A DNA stretch of 64,000 bases from NCBI RefSeq assembly GCF_001577835.2, contig NC_029516.1:69670380-69734379 (forward strand). The letters run 5' to 3'. The stretch's first letter is position 1. The number at the start of each line of letters is the position of its first letter. The position numbers were made by a program, and so were the translations under genes. This stretch comes from Coturnix japonica (Eukaryota; Chordata; Aves; Galliformes; Phasianidae). Below are positions 1 to 18,500 of the stretch, piece after piece. The notes beneath the pieces were generated by a model, which saw only the letters and a program-made list of their open reading frames with translations, had not been told where the DNA came from and did not search any database.

Positions 1-330
1 CTGTTCCTCCCTCTTCTTTCTTCAGTGATCTTGCTGTATCCCCTTCTCATCCCCACTGTTACCATTTTCTGCCTTGATCTCCTTTTCTCAGTCATTTATT
101 CCTATTTTTCCTAACATCAGCACTCTGAGTCTGATCAATCTTCCAGCTGCGATGCTTATCACAGATCCAAGAGCTGCCTTGCAGACTCAGCACTCAAAGC
201 ACAGATCAGCTATGAGGAGCAGATATATCTGTGCTCTGATTAAACTTATCATTGCACTTGCTGTTTCCAGAGCTTCAACCCAAACACTGCTTTCATCTCT
301 CCACCCGATGGCCAAACTTTCACTGTTGTT

Positions 331-363
331 AACACACACACACACACACACACGCGCGCGCGC
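331..363. repeat. (AC)n-(GC)n microsatellite
   Basis: A pure AC tract passes directly into a CG tract. It lies in intron 2 of the SLC25 gene, only 17 bp past the exon 2 donor. In the minus-strand transcript it reads as alternating GC and then a (GU)n run. Confidence 0.95.
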
Positions 364-380
364 TACCCTGCCCTACTCAC

Positions 381-2667
381 CTGAGCAACTTGAGCACCCC
401 AGGGGCTGGTGGGGTTGGGTTCATCAGCCTCACACTCATCCCTGGCAGCTGTACCTCAGAGAGACAGAGAGGCCGCAGTGCCAGCTGAGATGACTGCAGA
501 CGTGTCTTCACCACTTCCAGGGGACAGGTCAGGATGGCTCCAGCTGTGCCACCACATCTGGAAGATAACACTATAAGTAAGGGTGACCCCCATATAGGAA
601 CAGGGCAATAATTACAACCTTGCTTTTCCACTGCCTCTCCCTTCTAGGCTACATCCCCCCAGCCTGCGTCACATGCGACCCCTGACTCTCTGATATTGAT
701 CAGTGTAGTAATGGCTTCTCTTGGGACATCTCCTGGCAGCATCGCACTGAAACCATTTGAGACAAACAGTCCCAAGTCCACAGGGACTCAGCTCAAAGTT
801 GCTGATCTTTGCAGTCAGAATTTCCCAGAGTAAACAGTTCTGCTGCCCGGCCTCCATGCAATGCCTTTGGCTGACATCACCAGCCACTCTGCCTGTCCCC
901 GCCAAAGCAGACAATGGCAGCACATAACTTTCCCACCCCTCTGCCTGTGTATGTCTTTCAACCCAAAATTCATTTAGCTCCACGTTTTCAAGGCCTGTAA
1001 GCAGGATCTGTATTTTTTGCCAGCAGCCCAACTCGTTTAATGAAAGAGGATCCCAACCTTAATCAGACAGAAGTTCTTTTGGGAACTTAAGTACCATGGA
1101 TTGCTAATTATGAATAGACAATGCATCCTCTCCTCCCCTTTCTGCCACTCAGGGACAAATCAGAACCAAAGAACTGGTATGTTCAGTTCTCAGCTTCTCC
1201 CCATTCAGACCCTTCCACTGACAGCTTTGCTCTTCTCAAAGGTGTTCAGTACCTGAAAGGCCGTTCTGAGCTGAATTTGCACAGAATAGCCATGCATGAC
1301 TTGAGTGCTACAGCCAGACAAGGTGCTGGATATCTACTGTAATAAAGTCAAAGGGTTAAAGATCTGGCTGCTGAATTGGTTCAAAGACAAGTTTTATGCA
1401 GCTAACAGTGCCAACAACTAGTTACATCACTCCATTACACCAGTGCTGCCTTGCCAAGGCCTTTGCAGATCTAAGCAGTGGCGTAACTTGCAGAGCAGCT
1501 GATCAGCACCAACCTTCTACAGCAGCTGCAAGTGGTAGGAGGCTGGGATCAGGTGAAATGAAAGCGCTTAGCTAAGGCTCAGAAGAAAACCCAAAGCAAT
1601 GAGTGTTCTGGCTCTAGTCCTCTGGATGAACAGAGTCAATCAAGCATGGAAACCAAGACAGCCTATTTAACTACCCAAGAGTCACATGACTTTTACAGAA
1701 GCCATGTTGATTCTTCTGTATTCCTGCAGGGGTCCAACAGTCTTATTCCACACCACAGTTTGTTGCTCAAAACTAGAAGAAATCTTAACTATGTCTCATC
1801 ATACACGTGATGATACAGCTGCTCAATGCATTAAAAACACAGGTTTCCAAAATTCTTCTGTTACGGAAGAAACGGAAAGTGAAGCATTTTCATCACACAG
1901 AGTTGAACTGTTCATCAGCATAATGCTAAGAAAGGCAAAAAGAAATGAAATCTAGTAGGAACAAAGCCATAACCAAGGGTATTAAAAAGAGCTGGATGAA
2001 GACACTTAATGCCCACAGTTTAACACATGTTAGAGGACAGGAGATCCATACTAGCCTAGGAGAGAGTTCTGATGTCTACCAGGATTCAAAATACAATTAT
2101 ATTTGTAACTTATGCTGGTAAAGTTATACGGTTATGTAACCTGAGATTCACACCAGCAAAGAAGTATAGCATCATACCACTACAGACTTAAAAGACTTAT
2201 CAAACCTTATTTTGGATAGCTGAAAATGGTGATAACTTGAAGACTAATCTCCATCTATACCAGGATTCTGTCCATAATAACTGCTGCCTATAGAAGAGAA
2301 GAAACACTCTCCTGAAGAACACTCTCCCAGCCTTTAGAAATGTCCAGGTCCTAGATTTCCTCAGGCAGATGTGTTACATCACATTCAATAACGGCTTTAA
2401 GCTGGCAGAGGGTACATTTAGGATGAATAAGAGGAAGAAATTCTTTACTGTGAGGGTGGTGAGATGCTGGAACAGGTTGTGGAGCAGGTTGTGGGGGGGT
2501 TGTGGGTGCCCCCTCCCTGGAAGCATTCAAGGCCAGGCTGGATGGGGCTGTGAGCAGCCTGGTTTAAAGGCAGGTGTCCCTCCCTATAGCAGGGGGGCCG
2601 TGTGCCGGCCGCAAAGGACCACTCACCCTCCGGCGAACAGGTGCAGTAGGGTGCTATGCTGTGCCAT
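381..2667 (-). CDS. Mitochondrial pyrimidine-nucleotide carrier, SLC25A33/SLC25A36 group, first two coding exons (partial)
   Basis: Two exons join in phase on the minus strand. Exon 1 is 2667-2627 (41 bp): ATG in a strong context, then [13 protein letters not shown] plus two bases, with donor GTGAGT. Exon 2 is 557-381 (177 bp), with acceptor CTTCCAG and donor GTGAGT. The split codon gives Gly, so the junction reads [16 protein letters not shown]. Residues 26-31, PLEVVK, are the carrier signature Px[DE]xx[KR] closing the first transmembrane helix of the first repeat. Family knowledge: SLC25A33 and SLC25A36 exchange pyrimidine nucleotides across the inner mitochondrial membrane and have a long loop after TRLQSS, as here. 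The loop mixes features of both paralogues (QLALR like A33, SEVQL like A36), so this may be a third paralogue and I give no symbol. About 72 of roughly 310 residues are present; the rest lies left of position 1. The gene is head to head with PEX5. Confidence 0.9.
564..2387. other. Intron 1 of the SLC25-type gene, unique sequence
   Basis: This is intronic DNA of the minus-strand carrier gene, between exon 2 and the CR1 piece beside exon 1. Short open frames occur on both strands, but none resembles a known family or has paired splice sites in phase. I see no recognisable repeat. Confidence 0.6.
2388..2597 (+). mobile_element. CR1 LINE fragment (3' part of ORF2)
   Basis: The sequence translates in pieces to the CR1 ORF2 C-terminus ([20 protein letters not shown]) and ends with the CR1 3' UTR block before a truncated tail. 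It lies in intron 1 of the SLC25 gene and stops about 30 bp from the exon 1 donor at 2626, antisense to the gene. The tail normally found after GGGGGTTGGAACTAGATGAT is missing. Confidence 0.85.
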
Positions 2668-2900
2668 GGCACGGCGCTCCGTCGGAAGGCTCCGCTGCTC
2701 TGCGGGCATGGTTGGGATCCGTCACCGGCAGCCCGAGGGAGAGGCCTGGCCCGCCCGCCCTACACTCGCATTGGCTCCCCGGGCGGAGGCGGGCAGCCCG
2801 GAAGGCCGCATGTGGGGCGGGACGATGGGGCTGGGGTTGCTCCGGATCCCTGTGCTAAGCTACACCCACGGCTCGTGGGCTGTGGGCGGTAGGGCTGTGT
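2668..2900 (-). promoter_or_regulatory. GC-rich promoter / 5' UTR region of the SLC25-type gene
   Basis: GC-rich, CpG-dense DNA directly upstream of the carrier ATG at 2667, the usual CpG-island promoter of a housekeeping mitochondrial carrier. No TATA box is evident. The transcription start site cannot be fixed from sequence alone. From about 2900 to 3120 the DNA becomes ordinary, with no gene seen. Confidence 0.6.
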
Positions 2901-3146
2901 GTGCTGCTGATGCTTGTAACTGTGGGCCGAATCCAGGTGTCCTGGATCCCACCCCTTGCAACAGTGATATACGTTACCCACTGTAGAATAACATCACAAT
3001 GACACAAGAGCCAGGCTGGCAGATGTCTGTACAGGAGGTATCCTTGGGGTATTTCAGCCACCAGTGAGCCACAGAACCAAAGGAAGATGTAATCTAAAGT
3101 GAAGCTCCACAAACGTCATTGGTGTGGGTCCAATGACCCACACGTC

Positions 3147-3727
3147 CAGGGATAGGGAGGTGATTGTCCCTCTCTACTCGGCTCTTGTGAGGCCCCATCT
3201 GGAGTACTGTGTCCAGGTGTGGAGCCCTCAGTACAAAAAAGATATGGAGATTTTGGAAAGGGTCCAGAGGAGGGACACGAAGATGATCAGGGGGCTGGAG
3301 CACCTCCCCTATGAGGACAGGCTGAGGGAGCTGGGTTTGTTCAGCCTAGAGAAGAGAAGGTTGCGGGGTGACCTCATTGCAGCCTTTCAATACCTGAAGG
3401 GAACTTACTCCCAGGAGGGGAGTAAACTCTTGGAAAGGGCTGACAATAGCAGGACACGGGGAAATGGTTTTAAGTTAAAAGAGGGAAGATTTAGGTTGGA
3501 TGTTAGGGGGAAGTTCTTCACTAGGAGAGTGGTTAGGCCCTGGAACAGGCTGCCCAGGGAGGTTGTGGATGCCCCGTCCTTGGAGGTGTTCAAGACCAGG
3601 TTGGACGGGGCCCTGGGCAACCTGATCTAGTAAAGGTGTATGTTTGGTGGCCCTGCCAGGCAGGGGGGTTGGAACTACATGATCCTTGAGGTCCCTTCCA
3701 ACCCGGGTCATTCTGTGTGATTCTGTG
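3147..3727 (+). mobile_element. Young CR1 LINE, 5'-truncated, between two divergent promoters
   Basis: The ORF2 C-terminus is open and undamaged from about 3147 to the stop at 3628-3630, starting at the [20 protein letters not shown] region. It is followed by the 3' UTR and a tail with ATTCTGTG units. The protein differs at only two residues over about 156 from the minus-strand copy at 24668-25135, so both are recent. It lies between the SLC25 start (2667) and the PEX5 start (4172). Confidence 0.95.
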
Positions 3728-3729
3728 GG

Positions 3730-4171
3730 TGCCGGATTTGACGAGGTGCCTGTTCCTTTAAGAGCTGTCCCCGCCCCCCGCCCAGCCCCGCGACCCAGAG
3801 TCTCCAGGTACGGGGTGGGCTGTGGGGGAGGGCTCCCGTGACTTGGCGTGGCCCACCCGGCGGCTTTGCGGGGTAGTGGGGGGGGGCTTGCGGTGCTACC
3901 GTCGCTGTGGGGCTGGGGCCGGCGCCCAGCGGGCCAGACCGTGGTGTGCGGCCTGGTTGTCTGGCCGGTTTGTGGGGTAAATCCGGGTGAGGCTGGGGCA
4001 GGGGAGGTGGAGTGAAGGCAGCCAGACGAACGTCCCGGTGCTCAGGCGGGTTCCGGCTCGGGGCGCAGGCTGCCGGGGTGGGTGTCTGAGCGCTCCGCCT
4101 GACGTGGGCCCGGTGTCGCCCCGGGGCCAGGTGCTGCCCGCAGGGGTCTGGCGCTGCCCGTGCCTCTCGCC
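3730..4171 (+). promoter_or_regulatory. PEX5: PEX5 CpG-island promoter and 5' UTR
   Basis: Very GC-rich, CpG-dense DNA begins directly after the CR1 tail and runs into PEX5 coding exon 1. A plausible non-coding first exon ends at 3807 (TCTCCAG then GTACGG), and a plausible acceptor (CTGCCCGCAG) ends at 4143, 28 bp before the start codon. Mammalian PEX5 also starts with a non-coding exon, so this arrangement fits, but it is inferred. Confidence 0.65.
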
Positions 4172-11444
<7,273 letters not shown>

Positions 11445-12115
11445 CTCTGGGATCAGCTCCCCTGTGAATGCAGGGTTGGGCCAGCCCAGCGGTGACCTTC
11501 TCTATGGAGAAAATGTTCACTTGGGTTCACACACACCTTTGCTCTGTTAGGGCAGATCACTGGCAACCTTTTCTTTTTAATCTCCTCCTGAAGTGTGCAA
11601 CGTTCCCTACCTGCTGTTTGTGGCCTGAGCATCTGAGTGGTTCACATTATCACATCCGTGGCTGACTGACACTCTGCTGCCAGGCTGATGGTCAACGTGG
11701 GGAAATAGGAAGCTTTCTCAGATTACATCTGCAGGGGGTGCCCAGTGTGGCATTGAGACCTTATAGTAGCCACTCTGGAGGGAGTACTCACTAGGGATGT
11801 TTCAAAGGTGTTATGGTTGTGAGTGGGCTGCAGGGGGGAAAAAGGAGGTCCCAGGGTTCAAATTCGACACAACGTGACAGAAATGAGAGCTTAACTCTAA
11901 CCTCCCTTCTCAGAATATGGTGGGGAAAGGGTTAAGTCTTAATTTTTCACTTGATTGTCACTGTTTTCACTTTGTGCAGAAGTTCCCCCATCTCGACTGT
12001 AACTGATTCTTGTTCATTATAAATATCTGTATATGATTCTGTTGGGGAAAAATGTTTTTTAATTGTAAAATATTTTGTATAATAGGGGAGAGAATTAAAA
12101 TTGCCAAAATTACAT
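11445..12115 (+). other. PEX5: PEX5 3' UTR
   Basis: The stretch from the stop codon to the poly(A) site. It has no further open frame of note and becomes AT-rich toward its end. Confidence 0.75.
12094..12099 (+). terminator. PEX5: PEX5 polyadenylation signal (ATTAAA)
   Basis: ATTAAA lies about 650 bp past the PEX5 stop codon, followed 25-40 bp later by a T/G-rich element (TCTGTGCGTCTGTTG), the normal layout of a cleavage site. Confidence 0.8.
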
Positions 12116-12309
12116 CTTTCTCTGTGCGTCTGTTGAAGCCGCGTGCGGTGGGTAGCGCAGTGCTCCACAGGTACGGGCCTACTGGAATGTGAAACACGAA
12201 TCTGCTTCTTTGTCTCCCGTTTTCCACCCAGATTTTGTTTTATTGGTAGCTCATGCAAATGAAGCATTAAGGACTTCATTTTGCTGTACACTCAAGACTT
12301 CTGTGAGTC

Positions 12310-12653
12310 TGCAAGAGCTTCCCTGTGGCTTCACCGAGGGCAGGCCTTGCCTGACCAATCTGGCGGCCTTCTGTGGTGGAGTGACGGCTTCGGTGGATGG
12401 GGGAAGGATGATGGATGTCATGTACCTGGACTTCTGCAAAGCCTTTGACATGGTCCCTCAGCACATCCTTCTCTCTAAATTGGAAAGGTGTGGATTTGAA
12501 GGATGGTCTGTTCAATGGATTAGGAATTAGTTGGCTGGATGCAGCCAAAGGGTTGTGATCAATAGTTCTGTGTCAGGGCGGAGGTCAGTCACAAGCAGTG
12601 TCCCTCAAGTATCAGTCTTGGGCCTGGTGCTCTTCAACATCTTCATCAACAGA
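12310..12653 (+). mobile_element. CR1 LINE fragment (reverse transcriptase palm region)
   Basis: In-frame matches to CR1 reverse transcriptase include [20 protein letters not shown] (usual form [16 protein letters not shown]) and the following GCSQ and VPQGSVLGP-like segments. It is broken by several stops and truncated at both ends, so it is an old copy. The 190 bp between it and the PEX5 poly(A) site show nothing. Confidence 0.85.
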
Positions 12654-13703
12654 TGATGGTATCAACCACCTTCAAACTGTATTTACACCGAAGCTCTGCC
12701 TTCCACATCCCCTGAATGTGGGGGAAGGAAAAGGGCCTATAGTTTGTGTTTCCAGCCAAACACATTTCTGTTGCTAAACCTTGCTGTCCACCAGGGGTAG
12801 GTAGCAGCACTGAGGATTTTAGATTCACAAAGGGTAAAGCAGTGAGGATTTTTCAGAGGTCTGTAATTCAACGCCCTGTTGGGACTCTGACAGCTTCTGC
12901 ATTTAGTAATCCCTTATTTACCTAGACAGGAATTTCACTGCTCACACAAAAGAGAGAGGACCTTTTGCTGGTCAACATTACACCTAGCGCGGCAAAGACT
13001 TGTTTGGTATTTTCAGATGCTTTCAAATGCCTGATTTGAGGCATTTGGAACCTTAGAACCCTGTAAGTGTATGGATGCTTCTAGGAGGGTCCATATCTTT
13101 AGGAAGAGTTTGTAGGTCTGGAGGTCTCCAGAGCAGCTGATGCAGTAAAAGGGAATTTCTTCAAGCAACTTTTCATGTCTTGTTGCATTTTTAAAGCAGA
13201 AGTGACACCTAGTGTTGAGTTGAGGGCAAGTCATTGTCTATCACTTTCGTACACGGGCCATTGCAACTGTCTAGCATCCAAAGAAGTTAAGAACAAACCA
13301 GAACCTCCTCCAATAAAACACTGTCCTGGTGCCTTGCATCCACAACTACCAGGGAAAAATAGCAAATAGGAAATGAGCAGATGCAGTTCATGTATGATTA
13401 TCACCATCCCTGCCTACCACCCCCCATTTTAAAGTAAGGAACAAGAAAAGATGAGTAGTTACTGAGATAAAAGCTAAGGTATCCACTGTGGCAGAGAAGG
13501 TACGTGGCTAAACAACCTACTACTGAAACAGTGTGATCTTAAAGCACTTGGCGAGGTGATGTAGCTATATTTATTTAGCCTGGCATTAAAAAGGCTGGAG
13601 GAGAGGAGACTCTAATTTCTGTCTGTCGCTACCTAAAGAGGGTGTTGGGCAACAAAGCAAGACTCACTTGAGGTACACAACAAAAAGACAGTTCAGCACT
13701 GCT
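12654..13703. other. Intergenic, nothing recognised
   Basis: No gene or clear repeat. A short stretch near 13575-13650 faintly resembles degraded CR1 (GGCTGGAGGAGAGGAGACTC), too weak to call. Confidence 0.5.
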
Positions 13704-13792
13704 GGGCTGGTCCAGTCTATTTCCAGATATCTGCAAAGGACAGAGACAGAGACTGTCCTTTGCAGATGTCTGGAAATAGACTGGACCAGCCC
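13704..13792. repeat. Long near-perfect inverted repeat (40-bp arms, 9-bp loop)
   Basis: The left arm 13704-13743 and right arm 13753-13792 are reverse complements at 39 of 40 positions; the only mismatch is T/C within GATATCTG versus GACATCTG. The loop is nine bases (AGACAGAGA). Weaker pairing continues outside the arms through CAGCAC on both sides. It belongs to no repeat I recognise. A transcript from either strand would fold into a long hairpin. Confidence 0.95.
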
Positions 13793-15184
13793 ACGTGCTG
13801 CTTTGAGGTGCTGCTGTTCACCTGCTGTTGAAGTCTGAGGTAGGATCTGCTGATGCAATAAGCTCAGCCTCTGTCTCTATAGTGAGGAGCTGGTAGTGTT
13901 TCTATTGGAATTCCGTTCTGTGCAAAAGCAGTCTTTGTTTCCTGTCCTTGCTCACTCTGAATGTTTGTCTATTTTTGCTGTGTACTCTAAGACTTACAGA
14001 TGGAAAAGCAGTGTGCCAGCCCGCTGCAGTATTTTTCAGATGGAATAAAAGCAATACTTTTAATATGGGTCATACTGCCAAGTCCTCTAAAAGCATTTTG
14101 CTGTGGGGTCTGTTTGTTTGTTTGTTTGTTTAATGCTTATAGTAGATCGAGGCTTACAGTGAAGTCTTCCTTCTGAATGCTGACACATCTTGCTAGACTT
14201 GGACTGATTGAGATGGATGCTCATGAAAGCTATATTTAATTTTTTTCCAGCATGTTCATCATTTACTTTAGTGCTGTTATTTCTTATTACTTTATGTATG
14301 TTATTTGACAGACTTTTTGATGGCTTGCTTCTCAGTGCAGAAGGCACATGTAAATGAGACAAGAGGCTTTGCAATCCGTTTTCTTTTTATCCCCAGAGCG
14401 CTAGGACAGATGGCCTTCGATACCAGGGGCTCTTTTCTTCTGTGAGCTTATGAATCTGTATGTAAAGATTTTTGGCACGGATTTGTGTCAGCCCATCTCA
14501 TGTGTATCACTTCTTGGTTTCTCTCAGAGCCACAAGAAGCCCCATTGCCAGCTTTGGTGCCCTGTAGAAGGAGTGTGGAGGACTTAGGAGTTCATTGTTG
14601 CCTACTTCATTCTGTAACACAGTTGAGACCCTCAAGGTTTCTCCTAGTACTACTTTGGTGACCATAATAAATCTGTCCCAAGGGCTGTTCTGAGTCTGCA
14701 AGTGCTGAGAAAGATGGAAATGTTTTGCTCTGAATTATGTCATTTTATATATGTGCGTATCTATATTCAAAAACACAACTAAATGGTTTCATGAGTAAAA
14801 TATACTGGCAAGCTTAAAAGATTGCTTTTCAATTATGGCATCAATCCATAATGGTCTAGGCAGCTTCTGTCTCTTTTCTTTTGATCTTCTTTCTGCTTGT
14901 TCTCCCTTTTCTTTTCTTGGACACCATTATTCAGGCTGCAAAACTTGTTTTTTGACCAGATCAGCATCTTGAAAGAAGCTTCCTCATTGCAAAAGAAATG
15001 AGCGCCGTGCTCTGCACGAGGGTTTATGTGGGATGCAGGCTCACAAACAACAGCCTAGATTCATATGTAAGTGAGAATGCCTTCCTAATAATCGTTAGTT
15101 GCAGTGATACCAGAAACACAGCTGTTGATTTTAATGCTAGTAGGTGGGATGGAGGTTGCCTGACTGAAAGCCCTTCATAGGGAT
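13793..15184. other. Intergenic unique sequence with a (TTTG)n tract
   Basis: No gene seen. A (TTTG)5 microsatellite lies at about 14111-14132. Otherwise AT-rich ordinary DNA. Confidence 0.5.
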
Positions 15185-15570
15185 TTGGGCAGGCTGGATT
15201 GCTGGACTGAGGCCACTGTTATGAAATTCAGCAAGACAAGTGCCATCTCCTGCACTTTAGCCATAATAACTCCAGGCGGTTCTACAGTCTTGGGGCAAAG
15301 TGACTGTGTGGAAAAAACGAACCTGGAGGTGTTGGCCAACACTAGGCTAAACATGAGCCAGCAGTGTGCCCAGATAGCTAAGAAGGCCAATGGCATCCTG
15401 GTTTATATAAGAAATAGTGTAGCAAGAAGGAGCAGGGAAGTGATTGCCCCTGTACTCAGCTCTTGTGAAGCTGCTTCTCCAGTACGGTATTCAGAGGCCT
15501 TTGACACTGTGGAGCGTGTCCAGAGAAGGGCAATGAAGCTGGTGAGGGGTATGGAGCATAAGTCCTTCAT
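15185..15570 (+). mobile_element. CR1 LINE fragment (ORF2, thumb to C-terminal part)
   Basis: An open stretch with CR1 signatures: [18 protein letters not shown] (canonical [18 protein letters not shown]), RRSREVIAPVLSS, and ERVQRRAMKLVRGMEH. Both ends are truncated and there is no 3' tail. Moderately diverged. Confidence 0.9.
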
Positions 15571-18500
15571 TATCTAACAGTAAGCTTCTGGGGAGAATTA
15601 TGTACCTGCACTGCATCATTTGAGGAAGAAATAACAAGGCAGTTCTGGAAGGGAAAGGGAGGGCGCATGGATACTGAGGAAAGAAGAGCTGACCTCCTTT
15701 CTTCCCTCTTGAAGTCTGGATCCCAGTGCAGAGATCTCATCCTGGAGTGCTCCAGTGAGGTGGCAGTGTGTTGCTAGGAGCTGTTGTGTTCAGAGTCACT
15801 CTACAAGAGCAAATTAGCTAAAACTGAACCAACTCCAGGTGTAGCCTGCTTCCCTTGTAGCTGAAAGTGAAATATACAGTGTTGCTACATAGCAGCAAAG
15901 CTGAAATAAAACTCAGAGGGAAGACAGCATTGGAGGGGAATGTAGATTTCTTTTTGAAATGAAATTCCTGTTCTTATTTGGCCCCACTGCTACACTAACA
16001 CAAGCACTAAGATATGTGTGTCACTGCTTGTGACAACATGGAACACAAAGAGCACTGGCATCATGTCTCCAGGATTGTTCCTTCATAAGCAACCCATAGT
16101 TTTGGATGTGTCTTTTGTACGTTTTAGAAGTAGACGAGAAGATTAAAGATCAAAATCACAGTCATTTTGATCTGATCTGTATCAGCCATTGGGATTCACC
16201 CTCAGCCCTTTGCTTCATTTCCTTTCTCTTCTCATGGCTCTTTACCTTCCTCTAGTCACAGAGTCATTAAGTTTAGAAAAGATGACTTGATTCCCCAGTC
16301 TGTCCTTATTTTTACATAGAGGATTTGGACCCAGACAAGCAGAGTGGGAAACAGATGTAGCAGAAGGGTTTAGCTAGAGCTGGCATGCTCTCTTCTGGCA
16401 GGGGTGAGCTCTCCCTGCCTTGGCTCCCCACCTTTTTCCAATCATGCTGTACCTGATAGCAGGACTGTCTGGAACATCATCCTACAGCCTGCCCAGGAGC
16501 ACTGCATAATGATGACTTTGAAGGATGTCCTGCAGTTAAATGTTCCTCCTTCAGGACATTTAGTTCAGTGACAGTCGAGAGCAGTCTGAATGCATCTGCT
16601 CTTTATCTGTAAGCACTGTTTCTTTTCAGGCCTTCTGGTGGACAAAGGTCTGGCTCTCAGCTCCTGACTTTTCAGCCCTTTTCTGTAGATTGCACTCAGT
16701 GTCCTATCAGTCTGCCCATATGCAGGGCATGCTTGAGCCCCGGGGCTCATGGGTATTTGACTAAAATAACCACTAAATCTCCCCTTAGAGTCTTTATTTT
16801 CCATGAGTTTTCTCATGTCTGGTGTTTAGGAAGAAAACGCTATCTCTGAGAGTGCCACAGCATCTGGGAGGCTGGGCAAGCTCCAGCCTTGGACTTGTTC
16901 ACAAGTCACTAGAGAAAGGTGATGAGCAGCCAGATTTAGCTTTAGATTCAGCCCAGCTGTGGGCTGGGGGTTGGACTCGAGACTTCCAGAGGTGGGGAAA
17001 CCACCTAAATCTTGCTGTGAAGATAAACATTTACTCCTTTGCTTTCACCACTACTGTAGCTTGTTATTTGTTGTTGTTTTTCTTCTTACACAATCAATGC
17101 CATTCATCAGACTGCTGTTTTATCTCAAAATCCTGAGATGGGTGAGGCAAAACAAGCCTTTAAAGGAAATCTGTCGGTTTTACTGCTGTATTTGCAAGAT
17201 CTGAATTGCTCTTAAACTCCCATTGTTTCCTCCCACAGTAGCTTACCTTGTCAGCAGGGTAACCAATTAACATGTGTGAAAATGCATTACGGACTAAAAT
17301 GATAGTTCAGAAAATAAGCAAAAGTGTTCGTGCTGCAACTTTACCAGAGCCGCTTTGCTCTGCTCTACCAGCTTTGTGCCCCCTGTGACTGCTGAAATGG
17401 CTACAGAGGAGGGCAGGGAGAAAGAATGTAAAGAAAGCTGTTTAAATGCCACCTCTGTCACCTGGGTATTGTCAGTGAATAGAAGGGCTCCAAGTGTGTA
17501 ATAACACAAGTACAATTTAGGACAAGTCAGAGCAAAGCTTTTATTAGTTATAATTGTAGGGAGCACACATTCAGATGGGTGCCCTGGCAGGGCTGCCAAG
17601 TGAATATAGTGATGTGACTTCATTCTATTCCAAGATAAAAGATGAGGGGAAAAGTCTAATGTTAACAAAGCTATGTATGCATCCTTGGGTGGGGGCTGGG
17701 GTGGTGAGTGAACTCTGGATAATAACTTTAATATTAACACGGCTGAGAAACCATTGCTGAGAGAGAGGTAGACTGTTAACTGCCATAGCTGACAATATGG
17801 AGCTGGCTCTTAGCAGAGCCTGTGGGAGTGGTACACCCCCATATGGTTCTAGCTGAGAAGTCGGAACAACCACAGGCTTGAAAACAGGAATGCTGTTTTC
17901 ATTAGCCAGACCTCTCGTATCTTAAAGGTGAATCATTTTACTACTGCAATATCCCACATGGAAGCCCTTTGGAAAGCTAACATGTATTAGATGCATTTAC
18001 CAAGGAGGCAGAAATGTGAAGTTCAGCAAGCTAAAAGTTTCTACAGCTCATTGATCACAAATGATCATGACATGTTTGATATGTTTTTATTACTGTGATC
18101 CAACTGACTTCTCAGGAGTGAAGACAATCAAGAATCAAGAGTCTGTTTAGTCAAGCTAGTCATGGTTCAGTGGACTTCTGAGTCAGAGCAGGAAGAGTAG
18201 AACAAAATTGTCAATTTCTGATCCTTGAGGGTAGCATCAGCCATTTCTCACTTCTGCATTATGGCAAGTTTTGAGACTGTTGTGTCAGCTATAACTGTGG
18301 GTGAGCTGCCTCTTGTGAAGGGCAGCACTTAGCTGGATGAAGAGCCAACAACTCTCCACATCTGGAAGCTGGCATTGAAGAGGAATGTGTGCTTTCTACT
18401 AGGAAACAAAATGGTTTCTTGAGCAGCTACTATGAAATGAAGTTGATCAGGTTAACGTGTTGAGATGAGAGCTGTAACATGTATGGATGTGAAGTCTGGA

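Noticed and set aside
2369-2986. 205-codon plus-strand frame
   Set aside because: It joins a CR1 fragment to GC-rich promoter DNA of the carrier gene on the other strand; not a gene.
3124-3630. 168-codon open frame upstream of PEX5
   Set aside because: CR1 ORF2 C-terminus; the first codons belong to flanking hairpin DNA.
12788-12803. CCACCAGGGGTAGGTA as a CTCF site
   Set aside because: The second half of the motif deviates too much from the core.
17294-17740. 148-codon minus-strand frame
   Set aside because: No family resemblance, low-complexity composition, no gene context.
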